Part shown: one piece after another, positions 45,136 to 54,375 of the stretch | Position numbering within the stretch: position 1 is the stretch's first letter | Layout of the letters: each line of letters opens with the position of its first letter | NCBI RefSeq assembly: GCF_009795845.1 | Contig: NZ_WTEX01000009.1 | Span: forward strand, 1 to 64,000 | DNA from: Gilliamella sp. Lep-s35 | GTDB lineage: Bacteria > Pseudomonadota > Gammaproteobacteria > Enterobacterales > Orbaceae | Length of the DNA stretch: 64,000 nucleotides | Reading direction: 5' to 3' | The notes under the pieces: model-generated | The model's database searches: none | What the model was told of the DNA's origin: nothing | Seen by the model: the letters and a program-made list of their open reading frames with translations, nothing else | Made by a program: the position numbers and the translations under genes

Positions 45136-45164
45136 GTGTAGGAATAACTTGCGTCGTTTACAGC
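45136..45164 (-). repeat. Dispersed palindromic repeat, half copy H
   Basis: On the minus strand it reads AGCTGTAAACGACGC then AAGTTATTCCTACAC, matching the right half of copies A and D. The left half is missing. It follows the cysE stop by five bases. Confidence 0.45.
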
Positions 45165-45260
45165 TATAGTAGCTCAAATCTTTTTACGTTATAAAATAAC
45201 TAGAATGTCAGCTCAAATAAAGAGTATAAAAGTTTTTTAACATATTAAATCGATGTATTA

Positions 45261-46571
45261 TTATTCCACAAGAGTAAAACCGATTTGTGTTCCTTTTCCT
45301 TGTTCTGTCACAAATACGCCAACTGCGCAGATCAGTTGTTCGTTGTAGTAAATCAATGGGATTCGTGTTCGCATCCATGGTGGAATATTATGCTCTTGCC
45401 ATAGTTTTTTTATTGATCGTGAACCGTGACGATTAACAATTTGAAATTTTCCTTGAGCATGGAATTGTACTGTCACTTGTTCGTCTTTTTTCGGCAAACG
45501 ACATGTTAAATGATGTTGGTTATTGAGCTGTAATTTACCGACATTATCAGGCAAGATTAATTCAGAAGTTAAGTCCCAATCGAGTTTTTGTTGTTCAATA
45601 TTTTGATATAGCGGTAATAGGTAGAGTTGATTCTGATAACGGCGTATTTGTTTGTTGTTAAGAATAAATTGTGGATTGGCATCCTCTTTGGCTAAGGCAA
45701 CGGTTGGCCAAATTAAAGCCAATTGTTTTTGAGTTGGCATGACTATTTGTTGAGTTCGTAACCACATGCGCAAAATAGCATTGCGTTTATATTCTGAATA
45801 ATTTATTAAAGGGGAAAGGTTCAATTGCCCTTGTTGGGTAACAATTTGTTGAAATTCAGATAATAATAATTCGTTAATTAATGCTTCTTGTTGTTGACAT
45901 AATTCCGCACTGCGTGCCACCATTTGCGAAAAATGAGGCCAGCGTTGATTAATTGTTGGCAAGACATTGAGTCTTAAAAAGTTACGATCGTAGCGGTCAT
46001 CTTGGTTGCTTTCATCTTCTATCCAAATGAGCTGATGTTTATTCGCATAGGTTTCAATTTGTGATCGTGATATTGTTAATAAAGGTCGAAGATGTTGTTG
46101 ATTTTCCCTTGGCATTGCGGACAATCCTGCAGGTCCACTACCACGTTTCAATGCCAAGAAGAAAGTTTCACATTGATCATCAAGATGTTGAGCTGTACAT
46201 AACGTTTCATCATCTTTTAGATGGTGATATATAGCTTGGTAACGTGCATTTCTAGCTTGCTCTTCAATATTACCCGCTATGAGATCAAGTCTGACTTTTT
46301 CAATAATTATTGGAACTTGCCATGTTTGACATTGTTGCTTGCAATGCATTGCCCAGTTGTCAGCATTGCTACTCAAACCATGATGAATATAGATCGCTCT
46401 TAGTTCTAAATTTGGTAACAATTGTTGTTTAAGCTTAACAAGCACATGCATTAATACCGTTGAGTCAACACCACCACTATATGCAACCAGTAGCGCTTTG
46501 TGGTGTTTTATATTATGAAAAACTGTTTGTTTTATTATTTCATCACACGTGATTTGGTTTTGATTATTCAT
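45261..46571 (-). CDS. tilS: tRNA(Ile)-lysidine synthase
   Basis: Adds lysine to C34 of tRNA-Ile(CAU) so that it reads AUA. The 436-residue protein has the N-type ATP pyrophosphatase loop YSGGVDSTVLMHVL (about 31-44), YIHHGLSSNADNW, and LARPLxxxxR-type region PLLTISRSQIETYA. The C-terminal TilS domains end with RTRIPLIYYNEQLICAVGVFV. Length matches E. coli. It is followed, downstream on the minus strand, by the convergent cysE. Confidence 0.95.
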   Translation of the reverse strand: MNNQNQITCDEIIKQTVFHNIKHHKALLVAYSGGVDSTVLMHVLVKLKQQLLPNLELRAIYIHHGLSSNADNWAMHCKQQCQTWQVPIIIEKVRLDLIAGNIEEQARNARYQAIYHHLKDDETLCTAQHLDDQCETFFLALKRGSGPAGLSAMPRENQQHLRPLLTISRSQIETYANKHQLIWIEDESNQDDRYDRNFLRLNVLPTINQRWPHFSQMVARSAELCQQQEALINELLLSEFQQIVTQQGQLNLSPLINYSEYKRNAILRMWLRTQQIVMPTQKQLALIWPTVALAKEDANPQFILNNKQIRRYQNQLYLLPLYQNIEQQKLDWDLTSELILPDNVGKLQLNNQHHLTCRLPKKDEQVTVQFHAQGKFQIVNRHGSRSIKKLWQEHNIPPWMRTRIPLIYYNEQLICAVGVFVTEQGKGTQIGFTLVE

Positions 46572-46634
46572 CTTCTACTTACATTATGCTAAACTAAACA
46601 TTCGTAATGCATTGGTTTTATATAGATTCATTTT

Positions 46635-47816
46635 TTATAGCTTGATTCTGTCTAAACCAGCAGCAAGATCGGCAATTAAATCATCGGGATCTTCAAGACC
46701 TATATGAAGACGAATTAAAGTTCCTTTAAAATCAATACCAGATACAGGTCTAATTTTTGCTAGTTCTTCGGGTTGATTGGCTAAAATTAATGATTCAAAA
46801 CCACCCCATGAATAAGCCATTGAGAAATAAGTTAAGTTGTCAATAAAATCAGATAATTGCTCGTCAGTTAATCGATCTTTGAGTACAAAAGAAAATAATC
46901 CACTTGCACCTGAAAAATCACGTTTAAAAAATTCATGCCCCTTACAACTTTCTAATGCTGGGTGATTGACGGTAGCAACTTTAGGATGATGAGCTAACCA
47001 TTTTGCTACTTTTATGCCGCTTTCATGATGTTGTTTAAGTCTTATTGCTAGTGTTCGTAAGCCTCGGGTTGCCATGTAAGCTGTGTCTGCGTCGCACATT
47101 TGTCCCATTAAGTAGGAGCGTTCGCGTAGTCTGTCCCAACAACGCTGATTAGCAACTGCAGTGCCTAGCATAGCATCAGAATGACCGATTAGGTATTTAG
47201 TACCTGCTTGTATTGAGATATCAATATCATGCGCTAGGGCTTTAAATAATATGCTAGCTCCCCAAGTGTTATCCATCATGATAACAATTTCAGGGTTGCT
47301 GCTTCGAATGGCTTTGACAATAGTGGGGATGTCTTGCACTTCCATTGTTATGGAACTAGGTGACTCAAGAAATACGACTTTGGTATTGGGTTTTATATAA
47401 TTGGTGATATTACTGCCTATTAACGGCGAAAAGTAATCCGTTTCAACGCCTAGATCTTTTAAGATGTGTTGGCAAAATTCTTGAGTAGGTTCGTAAGCCG
47501 CTTCGGATACTAAAATGTGATCGCCCGTTTTTACAAAAGCTAAAATGGAATTAGCAATTGCTGCTGCACCACATGGGTAAAGGTAACAACCTGCTCCACC
47601 TTCAATTTCAACCATCGCATCTTGTAGCGAAAAATGAGTTAATGTACCACGGCGTCCATAGAATAATGCACCATTGGCACGGTTTTTGGTTGCTTCTTTT
47701 TTTGTTTCAATTGAATCAAAAACCAGTGATGAGGCTCGTTGTATTACCGAATTAACAGCGCCTTGTGTATAACGCTTTTTACGTCCAGCATGAACTAATT
47801 TTGTTGGTAATGACAT
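46635..47816 (-). CDS. metC: Cystathionine beta-lyase
   Basis: A PLP enzyme of the Cys/Met-metabolism family that splits cystathionine into homocysteine, pyruvate and ammonia. The 393 residues carry [14 protein letters not shown], the cofactor aspartate in MMDNTWG (D182) and the Schiff-base lysine in [12 protein letters not shown] (K207), and match E. coli MetC closely. No clear MetJ box was found upstream. With cysE close by, the pair concerns sulfur amino acids, but the genes are on opposite strands. Confidence 0.94.
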   Translation of the reverse strand: MSLPTKLVHAGRKKRYTQGAVNSVIQRASSLVFDSIETKKEATKNRANGALFYGRRGTLTHFSLQDAMVEIEGGAGCYLYPCGAAAIANSILAFVKTGDHILVSEAAYEPTQEFCQHILKDLGVETDYFSPLIGSNITNYIKPNTKVVFLESPSSITMEVQDIPTIVKAIRSSNPEIVIMMDNTWGASILFKALAHDIDISIQAGTKYLIGHSDAMLGTAVANQRCWDRLRERSYLMGQMCDADTAYMATRGLRTLAIRLKQHHESGIKVAKWLAHHPKVATVNHPALESCKGHEFFKRDFSGASGLFSFVLKDRLTDEQLSDFIDNLTYFSMAYSWGGFESLILANQPEELAKIRPVSGIDFKGTLIRLHIGLEDPDDLIADLAAGLDRIKL

Positions 47817-47936
47817 AATGATACACCTTTGCGACTATTTATTAAGGTTGATATTTTTATTAATTTTGATAACAGTTAGCATAGCATGCTGTTAAAATAG
47901 TAAAAAATAAATTTTATTAATATTTTCTTGCTAACT

Positions 47937-48554
47937 ATGCTAATTGTTCAACTTGCTTACCTTAATGACGCTGACATTAATTTTTCACTGTTGCCTCAAA
48001 CGCTTCTTGATGAAGCGAATAATTTAAGTGGACAGCGTAAAAAACAGTTTTTAGTTTGCCGTTCAATTTTGGCTCATTTGCTTAAACAATACTGTGATAT
48101 TTCGATGTTACCTGTTATTAAGGTTGGAGATAATGGTCGTCCCTCTTTTTTAGAGCCACACTTACCAGATTTTAATATTAGTCATAGCCAAGATTGGGTA
48201 GCAGTTGCGATTTCTTTAGTTGGTAAGGTTGGTTTAGATATCGAAGTAGCACGTCCACGAAAAAATTATTTGAAAGTAGCTAAAAATTTTTTTGCTGATG
48301 ACGAATATCAATGGATGACTAAACAAGATGATACATTAAGAGCCTTTTGGCAACTATGGACATTAAAAGAGTCTGCATTAAAGCTTTATGCTAAAGGTGT
48401 TTGGCAAATAAAATCGGTTAACGTCGACTTAAAACAGCAGATGATTATGGCACCTTTTGCACAAGAATTTTATTATCAATATCGTCAAGTGGACGATGTT
48501 CATCTGTCGGTGAACAGCAACCAACCGATCTCTAAATTAATTTTGTTGCCTTAA
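47937..48554 (+). CDS. acpT: 4'-phosphopantetheinyl transferase, AcpT-like
   Basis: Moves the phosphopantetheine arm of CoA to a carrier protein. About 205 residues, with the Mg-binding motifs of the Sfp/AcpT type: FNISHSQDWVAVAIS, VGLDIEVARPRKNY (aspartate and glutamate ligands) and FWQLWTLKESALKLYAKGVW. The size and the last motif resemble E. coli AcpT more than EntD. TTG at 47928 is also in frame; I prefer ATG 47937, though neither has a clear ribosome site. No polyketide or siderophore genes are in the window, so its carrier protein is unknown. Confidence 0.8.
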   Translation: MLIVQLAYLNDADINFSLLPQTLLDEANNLSGQRKKQFLVCRSILAHLLKQYCDISMLPVIKVGDNGRPSFLEPHLPDFNISHSQDWVAVAISLVGKVGLDIEVARPRKNYLKVAKNFFADDEYQWMTKQDDTLRAFWQLWTLKESALKLYAKGVWQIKSVNVDLKQQMIMAPFAQEFYYQYRQVDDVHLSVNSNQPISKLILLP

Positions 48555-48566
48555 TATAATGTTTTT

Positions 48567-48600
48567 CCATTATCTATTATGACACGATAATGGTTTGTTA
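48567..48600. terminator. Terminator between acpT and the phosphatase
   Basis: CCATTATC/GATAATGG with an 11-base loop in the 50-base gap between two convergent genes. T-richness is moderate on both sides. Confidence 0.55.
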
Positions 48601-48604
48601 TTTA

Positions 48605-49378
48605 TTAAACCAGATAGATATCTTGAATTCTTTTCCTATTAGTTTCGTTTAATTGATATTCCTGTGATAACCAATTGTCAATTGTGCCGTGACGCGTTTT
48701 AATTGCATTCAGTGCCGCAGTTAGATACTCTTTTTTGGCGGCAAAAATTAATTTGCGTTTTTCAAACTCATCAGGCGTCATTTCATGTTGGTATTGGCTT
48801 AATAGATTTTCACGATAATCTGACAATAGCTGTTCTGTTAGTAAATAATCGTGCATGACAGTTTCTTCACTAACCCCCAGAGCAAACAATGTTAATGCAA
48901 CGCCAACACCTGTACGATCTTTACCAACAGCACAATGTTGTACCAATGGTCTACCTTGTGAGTTTAGTAGGATTGAGGAAAGTTTTTGATATGCTGCGTT
49001 ATTAAATGGTAGTAGCTGGTAAAGCTTAATCATAAAATCAAATGGAGCATTTTTTTTAAGTGTTTGGTGAGCATTGCCTAGATCACTTGTTAAACTTGCG
49101 GTGATCGTATTGCTCAACGGATTAGCTGGTACATTAATATAATGAACATTTTGCCATAATTTATCTGGATTTCGTTCAATTTCATCAGGATCGCGATAGT
49201 CTAAAACGTAGTGCAGATTTAGCTGATTAGCCAAAAAAGATTGCTCTTGTTGTGTAATAAGCGAGAATGCGCCTGAGCGGTATAGCAGTCCCGATCGAAT
49301 TTGACGTCCATCAGTTGTTTTGATTCCTCCCAAATCACGAAAATTAATTCCATTTTTTATTGGTACTATCGCTGCCAT
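48605..49378 (-). CDS. Tyrosine-protein phosphatase (DSP-like, Y_phosphatase3)
   Basis: A 257-residue phosphatase of the atypical tyrosine/serine group. Near the N-terminus NGINFRDLGGIKTTDGRQIR and LLYRSGAFS are typical of Y_phosphatase3. The catalytic loop is HCAVGKDRTG (C149, R155) with the general acid in LDYRDPDE (near 60). No signal peptide is present, so it is cytoplasmic. Relatives act on phosphotyrosine, phosphoinositides or phospho-sugars; the substrate here is unknown. It is divergent from pepB and has no kinase beside it. Confidence 0.85.
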   Translation of the reverse strand: MAAIVPIKNGINFRDLGGIKTTDGRQIRSGLLYRSGAFSLITQQEQSFLANQLNLHYVLDYRDPDEIERNPDKLWQNVHYINVPANPLSNTITASLTSDLGNAHQTLKKNAPFDFMIKLYQLLPFNNAAYQKLSSILLNSQGRPLVQHCAVGKDRTGVGVALTLFALGVSEETVMHDYLLTEQLLSDYRENLLSQYQHEMTPDEFEKRKLIFAAKKEYLTAALNAIKTRHGTIDNWLSQEYQLNETNRKRIQDIYLV

Positions 49379-49481
49379 TATTCTTCCTTATTTCTGCTTA
49401 ACTTAGCTTGCTATATTAACATGTTTCTGATTAGAATTAATTCATTGTTATGTCGTTTATCAATTTTTTGAGGTTTTTACT

Positions 49482-50762
49482 ATGTCGACGTTATCTGTTT
49501 TACTAACTGATAAACCTGCACCAAAACAGTGGGGAAAAGATGCATTGCTGAGTTTTTCTAACGAGGCGATTACTATTCACTATAAACCAGAACATCGCTT
49601 AGGGGCGATTCAACGTGCAGGTCGCAAGTTAGATAACCAAGGAATAAATTCGGTTAAACTAAGCGGTGAAAATTGGGATCTTGAAGCTTGTTGGCATTTT
49701 TGGTTGGGTTACCGTAATGCTAAAAAAAGTACGAAAGTCAGTTGGCCTAAACTAAATACCAAAGACAAACAAGAGTTAAAACACCGTTTAGCGATCATTG
49801 ATTGGTGCCGTGATATTGTTAACGAGCAAGCCGAGACATTAAGCCCATTGACTCTAGCAACGAAAAGTGCGGAATTAATTAGTGCCTATTCGTCTGATGT
49901 CTTTTACAACATTGTTTCCGGCGAAGCGTTAAAAGAGTATGATTATATGGGAATTTATTCGGTGGGTAAAGGGTCGGATAGACCTGCTGCCTTGCTTGAA
50001 CTTGATTATAACCCAACCCAAAACCCTAATTCACCAATTACGGCCTGTTTAGTTGGTAAAGGTATTACCTTTGATTCTGGAGGATATAGCTTAAAACCAA
50101 GTAATTTTATGGAGTCAATGCGCTCAGATATGGGTGGGGCTGCGTTAGTGACCAGCGCGTTAGCATTAGCCATTGCACGTGGCGTGAATCATCGAATTAA
50201 GCTGTATTTATGTTGTGCTGATAATTTGGTTAGTGGCAATGCATTTAAGTTAGGTGATATTATTCGTTATCGTAATGGTAAAACAGTCGAGGTTGATAAT
50301 ACCGATGCCGAAGGGCGCCTTGTCTTGGCTGATGGTTTAATTTGTGCTGATAATGATAAACCTCATTATATTATTGACTGCGCAACACTGACTGGTGCGG
50401 CTAAAATTGCGGTAGGGAATGATTATCACTCATTACTTTCGTTTGATGATAACTTTGCTAGCCAATTGTTAGCTAGTAGTGATGTTGAACATGAAGCTTT
50501 TTGGCGATTACCATTAGCAGAATTTCACCGTTCGCAATTTCCATCATCGTTCGCTGATATGGCAAATTCCGGCATACCTAATACCGCTGGAGCAAGCACC
50601 GCTGCGGCTTTTTTATCACATTTTATTAAAAATTATCAAAAAAATTGGTTACATATTGATTGTTCAGCAACATTTCGCAAAAGTGCGACAGCTTTATGGG
50701 CAACAGGTGCTACAGGCGTTGGCGTGAGAACATTGGCAAACTTATTAATAGCATTAAAATAG
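49482..50762 (+). CDS. pepB: Peptidase B (M17 aminopeptidase)
   Basis: A cytoplasmic manganese aminopeptidase that prefers acidic N-terminal residues. The 426-residue protein matches E. coli PepB: an N-terminal domain with [32 protein letters not shown] (metal ligand), MRSDMGGAA and the signature [14 protein letters not shown]. In E. coli pepB ends the isc-hscBA-fdx-iscX cluster; here it is about 6 kb away and on its own, so the cluster has been broken. It ends at a good terminator. Confidence 0.95.
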   Translation: MSTLSVLLTDKPAPKQWGKDALLSFSNEAITIHYKPEHRLGAIQRAGRKLDNQGINSVKLSGENWDLEACWHFWLGYRNAKKSTKVSWPKLNTKDKQELKHRLAIIDWCRDIVNEQAETLSPLTLATKSAELISAYSSDVFYNIVSGEALKEYDYMGIYSVGKGSDRPAALLELDYNPTQNPNSPITACLVGKGITFDSGGYSLKPSNFMESMRSDMGGAALVTSALALAIARGVNHRIKLYLCCADNLVSGNAFKLGDIIRYRNGKTVEVDNTDAEGRLVLADGLICADNDKPHYIIDCATLTGAAKIAVGNDYHSLLSFDDNFASQLLASSDVEHEAFWRLPLAEFHRSQFPSSFADMANSGIPNTAGASTAAAFLSHFIKNYQKNWLHIDCSATFRKSATALWATGATGVGVRTLANLLIALK

Positions 50763-50804
50763 TTTGGAATGATAGTCGTAAATGTAGGTTAGTATTATTA
50801 GGAT

Positions 50805-50850
50805 AAACACCGCTGCAAATCGTTTCATTTCCAGCGGTGTTTTGTTATTA
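50805..50850 (+). terminator. Terminator of pepB
   Basis: Eleven-pair stem AAACACCGCTG/CAGCGGTGTTT with a 16-base loop, followed by TGTTATT, 43 bases after the stop. Confidence 0.75.
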
Positions 50851-50905
50851 GAAAATTTCTTATTAAAAAAAGAATTGCGATAATTAATTTATAGTCGCTA
50901 TATTA

Positions 50906-51469
50906 TTATTCTTTAACAACAATGGCTTTTTTGATGTAAATTGGCTCAACCGGAACATTTTGGTGGGGTCCTACGCGCTTAGTTTCTACGCCCACAATTT
51001 TGTCAACTACGTCCATGCCTTTAATAACTTTACCAAATACCGCATAACCATATTGCATTGATGATTGGTAATTAAGAAAGTCATTGTTGACGACATTGAT
51101 AAAAAATTGGCTTGTTGCGCTGTTTACTTCACTGGTTCTTGCCATGGCAATAGTGCCACGGTCATTTTTTAAACCATTGTCGGCTTCGTTTTTAATTGCT
51201 GGATTAGTATCTTTGAATTTTAATTGCTCATCAGCACCACCACCTTGAATCATAAATCCAGGGATAACGCGATGGAAAGTTAAATTTTCATAGAATCCAC
51301 TATTTACATAATCAAGAAAGTTTTTGGTGGTAATCGGCGCATGTTCGCTGTCTAGCTCAATTTCAATGTCACCCATACTGGTTTGTAATAATACTTTGGT
51401 GTCAGCTAAAGCGATGCTAGAAAATAAAGTTAGTAATATTGTGATAAATAAAAGTTTAATTTTTTTCAT
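50906..51469 (-). CDS. ppiA: Periplasmic cyclophilin-type prolyl isomerase
   Basis: Speeds cis-trans isomerisation of prolyl bonds during folding. [20 protein letters not shown] plus LA is a signal peptide (cleavage near residue 22), so it is periplasmic. The cyclophilin core includes [14 protein letters not shown] (catalytic arginine), [11 protein letters not shown] and [17 protein letters not shown]. Length 187 fits PpiA; cytoplasmic PpiB lacks the signal. It is a single gene, divergent from comF. Confidence 0.93.
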   Translation of the reverse strand: MKKIKLLFITILLTLFSSIALADTKVLLQTSMGDIEIELDSEHAPITTKNFLDYVNSGFYENLTFHRVIPGFMIQGGGADEQLKFKDTNPAIKNEADNGLKNDRGTIAMARTSEVNSATSQFFINVVNNDFLNYQSSMQYGYAVFGKVIKGMDVVDKIVGVETKRVGPHQNVPVEPIYIKKAIVVKE

Positions 51470-51624
51470 ATATTAATTTCTTGCTCCAAAAAGGGAATGG
51501 TTGATTATACCGAATATTTAATTATTTTGAATACTATTATGAAAAATCAGATAATTTTTTGCGTTGCAGATCGTAGAAGTATTTAATTGTATAAAATAGC
51601 AAAACCAATTGCTTTATTGTATTG

Positions 51625-52338
51625 ATGTTTCCTGAAACTTTTTTACAAATAAAGATATTAAATTTTATGCGATGTATTTTGTGTGATATGCCTTTGTTTT
51701 TGTCTCATCATGGCATTTGTTGTCAATGCGTTAATAATTTACCAAAATTCAATAAAATTTGTCATCAATGCTGTTTGCCACACTCTTTATCGACAGATAT
51801 TTGTTATCGATGCCGTGTCAATCGACCACACTGGAATGAACTTATTGCCGTTTCTGATTATGTTAATCCGTTAAAAAAGTTAATTCATCATTTAAAGTTC
51901 TATAATAAAATTGAACTAAGTACAGCATTAGCAAGATTGATGTTTTTAGCTTGGTATCAACGGCGAGAAAGTGACGCTCTAGTTAAACCTGATTTGGTGA
52001 CTTGTGTGCCATTGCATCATATTCGTTATTGGTCTCGTGGTTTTAATCAAGCAGAATTATTGGCAAAGCCAATTGCTAGATGGTTAAATCGTGATTTTTA
52101 TCCTTATTTGTTGTCTCGGAATAAAAGTGGACAAGATCAAAAAAGGCTGTCTCTTACAGAACGAATTGCTAATGTCGAAACGCTTTTTATATGTCATCAA
52201 GATCTTTCAAAAAAAACGATAATGCTTATTGATGATATTGTCACAACAGGTAATACAATTAATGTCATTAGCCAACAATTAAAAAAATGCGGTGCAACGA
52301 GCGTTCAAGTCGTTTGTTTATGCCGTACAGTATTGTAA
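51625..52338 (+). CDS. comF: ComF/GntX-family phosphoribosyltransferase-like protein
   Basis: About 237 residues: a cysteine-rich zinc-binding N-terminus (CILCDMPLF, CQCVN, CHQCCLP, CYRCR) and a C-terminal type I phosphoribosyltransferase domain with VPLHHIRYWSRGFNQAELLA and the PRPP loop IMLIDDIVTTGNT. ComF relatives take part in DNA uptake; the E. coli homologue GntX/YhgH is not required for gluconate transport. The start is uncertain: MRCILC at 51667 is another choice, since the region before it is not conserved. It is 104 bases upstream of nfuA, as in E. coli. Confidence 0.88.
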   Translation: MFPETFLQIKILNFMRCILCDMPLFLSHHGICCQCVNNLPKFNKICHQCCLPHSLSTDICYRCRVNRPHWNELIAVSDYVNPLKKLIHHLKFYNKIELSTALARLMFLAWYQRRESDALVKPDLVTCVPLHHIRYWSRGFNQAELLAKPIARWLNRDFYPYLLSRNKSGQDQKRLSLTERIANVETLFICHQDLSKKTIMLIDDIVTTGNTINVISQQLKKCGATSVQVVCLCRTVL

Positions 52339-52442
52339 AATCCTAAACAACGCCTATAATAACCAAGAAAGTTAGTCAACTATTATTATATTATAAATGA
52401 TATTAGGTTTATTATGACCTAATAACATTAAAGTGAGGGGTT

Positions 52443-53024
52443 ATGTCTATTATCACTATTTCTGAATCAGCTCAACAACACTTTAAAAAATTGCTTGCTA
52501 ATCAACCTGATGGGACACAAATTCGGGTGTTTGTTATTAACCCAGGTACGCCTAGTGCTGAATGTGGTGTTTCGTATTGTCCTGCTGATACAGTGGATGA
52601 TAGTGATATAGAAGAAAAATATACTGACTTTTCAGTTTATATTGATGAAATTAGTGCGCCATTTTTAGAAGAAACCATTATTGATTATGTGACAGATGAA
52701 TTAGGTTCGCAATTAACATTAAAAGCGCCAAATTCAAAAATGAAAAAAGTCGCTGACGATGCGCCACTTATTGAACGTGTCAATTATGTAATTCAAGCGC
52801 AGATTAATCCTCAATTAGCTAGTCATGGTGGGCATGTTAGTTTAGTTGAGTTAACTGAAGATAATTATGTTATATTGCAATTTGGTGGTGGATGTAATGG
52901 ATGCTCAATGGTCGATTACACTTTGAAAGAAGGCATTGAAAAACAATTAATGGCAGAATTCCCTGAACTTGCTGGTGTAAAAGATATTACAGAACATCAT
53001 GCCGGAGCGCACTCGTTTTGCTGA
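52443..53024 (+). CDS. nfuA: Fe/S biogenesis carrier protein
   Basis: Carries a 4Fe-4S cluster to client proteins, notably under stress. The 193 residues have a degenerate A-type domain at the N-terminus (about 1-100) and a C-terminal Nfu domain with the cluster motif [18 protein letters not shown], two cysteines supplied by each subunit of a dimer. This matches E. coli NfuA. RBS GAGGGG is four bases before the ATG. Cotranscription with comF is possible but the 104-base gap leaves room for its own promoter. Confidence 0.96.
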   Translation: MSIITISESAQQHFKKLLANQPDGTQIRVFVINPGTPSAECGVSYCPADTVDDSDIEEKYTDFSVYIDEISAPFLEETIIDYVTDELGSQLTLKAPNSKMKKVADDAPLIERVNYVIQAQINPQLASHGGHVSLVELTEDNYVILQFGGGCNGCSMVDYTLKEGIEKQLMAEFPELAGVKDITEHHAGAHSFC

Positions 53025-53110
53025 AAATAAATTTTATTTAAGCCTTGCTTATTGCTAGGATTGAGTCATAATCGATTGATATTTGCCATTTGATATTATG
53101 ATGAGGTTTT

Positions 53111-54028
53111 ATGAATCAAGTTAGTATTATTTCAGATCTTATCGTTTGGATTGAAAAAAATTTGGAGCAACCGTTATCTATCGATCATGTTGCACAAAAA
53201 TCAGGTTATTCAAAATGGCATTTACAACGTATGTTTAAAGAGGTAACAGGTCAGGTACTTGGAACTTATATTCGGCATCGTCGCTTGACCTATGCAGCAC
53301 TTGCGCTGCGTATGACTAGTAAGCCTATTTTAGATATTGCGATGCAATATCGTTTTGATTCTCAACAAACTTTTACCCGATCTTTTAAAAAACAATTTAA
53401 TGAAACACCCGCAAGTTATAGGCGAGGTGAATTTTGGGATCCCGCAGGACTAACACCGGCTATTGAACTAAATAAAAATAAGCTTTCATTACCTGAACCA
53501 ATATTTGTTAATATGCCCAAACGAACTTTTTGGGGTATTACCTTTAAGAATAATTGTAATTTGAGCCAATTATTAGATGAAGAAAATAAGCTAAGAACTG
53601 AATTTTTTTATAATTATATATCACGCTGTAATAATAAATGTGGAAATCTACCAGACAAGATTTATGCTTTTAGTCGTATATTGAAAAGCAAAGATAATAC
53701 TAATGAACAAGAGCTATTTTATACAATTGCTTTAGATCATAATAATAATCTTGAACATATTGAGGAGTTTGTTAGTGAAGGAGGCTTATATCTTTGCTTT
53801 AAATATATTGGTTCACCCGATGAGTTTAGTGATTTTATTTCTCGAGTACATTTAGCGGCTATGCCTGCATTAAAAGTACGTTTGCGTTACTCTAGTTGCA
53901 TAATTGAAATTCATAAAAACCTTCATGATGAAAGTATTGAATCTGTTAAGGATATTAAACATATGGAATGTGATTATTGCGTGCCGGTTGTGGCCGAAAG
54001 TGACGTCAATATCCAATCAAATTTATAG
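53111..54028 (+). CDS. rob: AraC-family regulator Rob
   Basis: A 305-residue activator of the MarA/SoxS/Rob group that induces efflux and stress genes. The N-terminal 110 residues hold the double helix-turn-helix (KSGYSKWHLQRMFKEVTGQ and DSQQTFTRSFKKQFNETPA), nearly the same as E. coli Rob. The C-terminal GyrI-like domain (about 130-290) senses ligands and has FVNMPKRTFWGITFKNN. Unlike MarA and SoxS it carries this extra domain, which favours Rob. It is a single gene convergent with trpR. Confidence 0.88.
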   Translation: MNQVSIISDLIVWIEKNLEQPLSIDHVAQKSGYSKWHLQRMFKEVTGQVLGTYIRHRRLTYAALALRMTSKPILDIAMQYRFDSQQTFTRSFKKQFNETPASYRRGEFWDPAGLTPAIELNKNKLSLPEPIFVNMPKRTFWGITFKNNCNLSQLLDEENKLRTEFFYNYISRCNNKCGNLPDKIYAFSRILKSKDNTNEQELFYTIALDHNNNLEHIEEFVSEGGLYLCFKYIGSPDEFSDFISRVHLAAMPALKVRLRYSSCIIEIHKNLHDESIESVKDIKHMECDYCVPVVAESDVNIQSNL

Positions 54029-54075
54029 TTATAACGAAATATTCTAATATGTTGATAGATATTGACTTATTTTGT

Positions 54076-54366
54076 TTAATTATCTGATTTTAATAAAATA
54101 CTTTCTAACCACTTTTTGAATTCAGGTGTTACTTCTTTAAGACTATTAGATCCTCTAGTTACTGTTGCAATACCAATTTTAAGTTGTTCTTTAAGTTGGC
54201 GTTGATTGATTGAACCATCAAGTAGTGAATGTACAATTTTAAGTCGGGTGATTAATGCATCGCGCTCATCAGCGGTCATTAATAATTTTAATATATCAAG
54301 TGCATAACCGTCATTAAACGCTTGGTGTAATATTTTAACGGTTTGTTGCCATTCGTTAGTTTTCAT
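54076..54366 (-). CDS. trpR: Trp operon repressor
   Basis: Binds tryptophan and represses trp and aro genes. About 96 residues of the all-helical family: LKLLMTADERDALITRLKIV and, as DNA-reader, LKEQLKIGIATVTRGSNSLK, both close to E. coli TrpR. ATG 54366 is chosen because AGGTG is seven bases upstream; the GTG at 54375 just precedes it. It begins ten bases after the slt stop, keeping the slt-trpR order of E. coli. Confidence 0.95.
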   Translation of the reverse strand: MKTNEWQQTVKILHQAFNDGYALDILKLLMTADERDALITRLKIVHSLLDGSINQRQLKEQLKIGIATVTRGSNSLKEVTPEFKKWLESILLKSDN

Positions 54367-54375
54367 TATAATCAC

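Noticed and set aside
47868-47895. A MetJ box or regulator palindrome between metC and acpT
   Set aside because: The stretch around AGCATAGCATGC is an imperfect palindrome but does not resemble AGACGTCT repeats, and its spacing fits neither gene.
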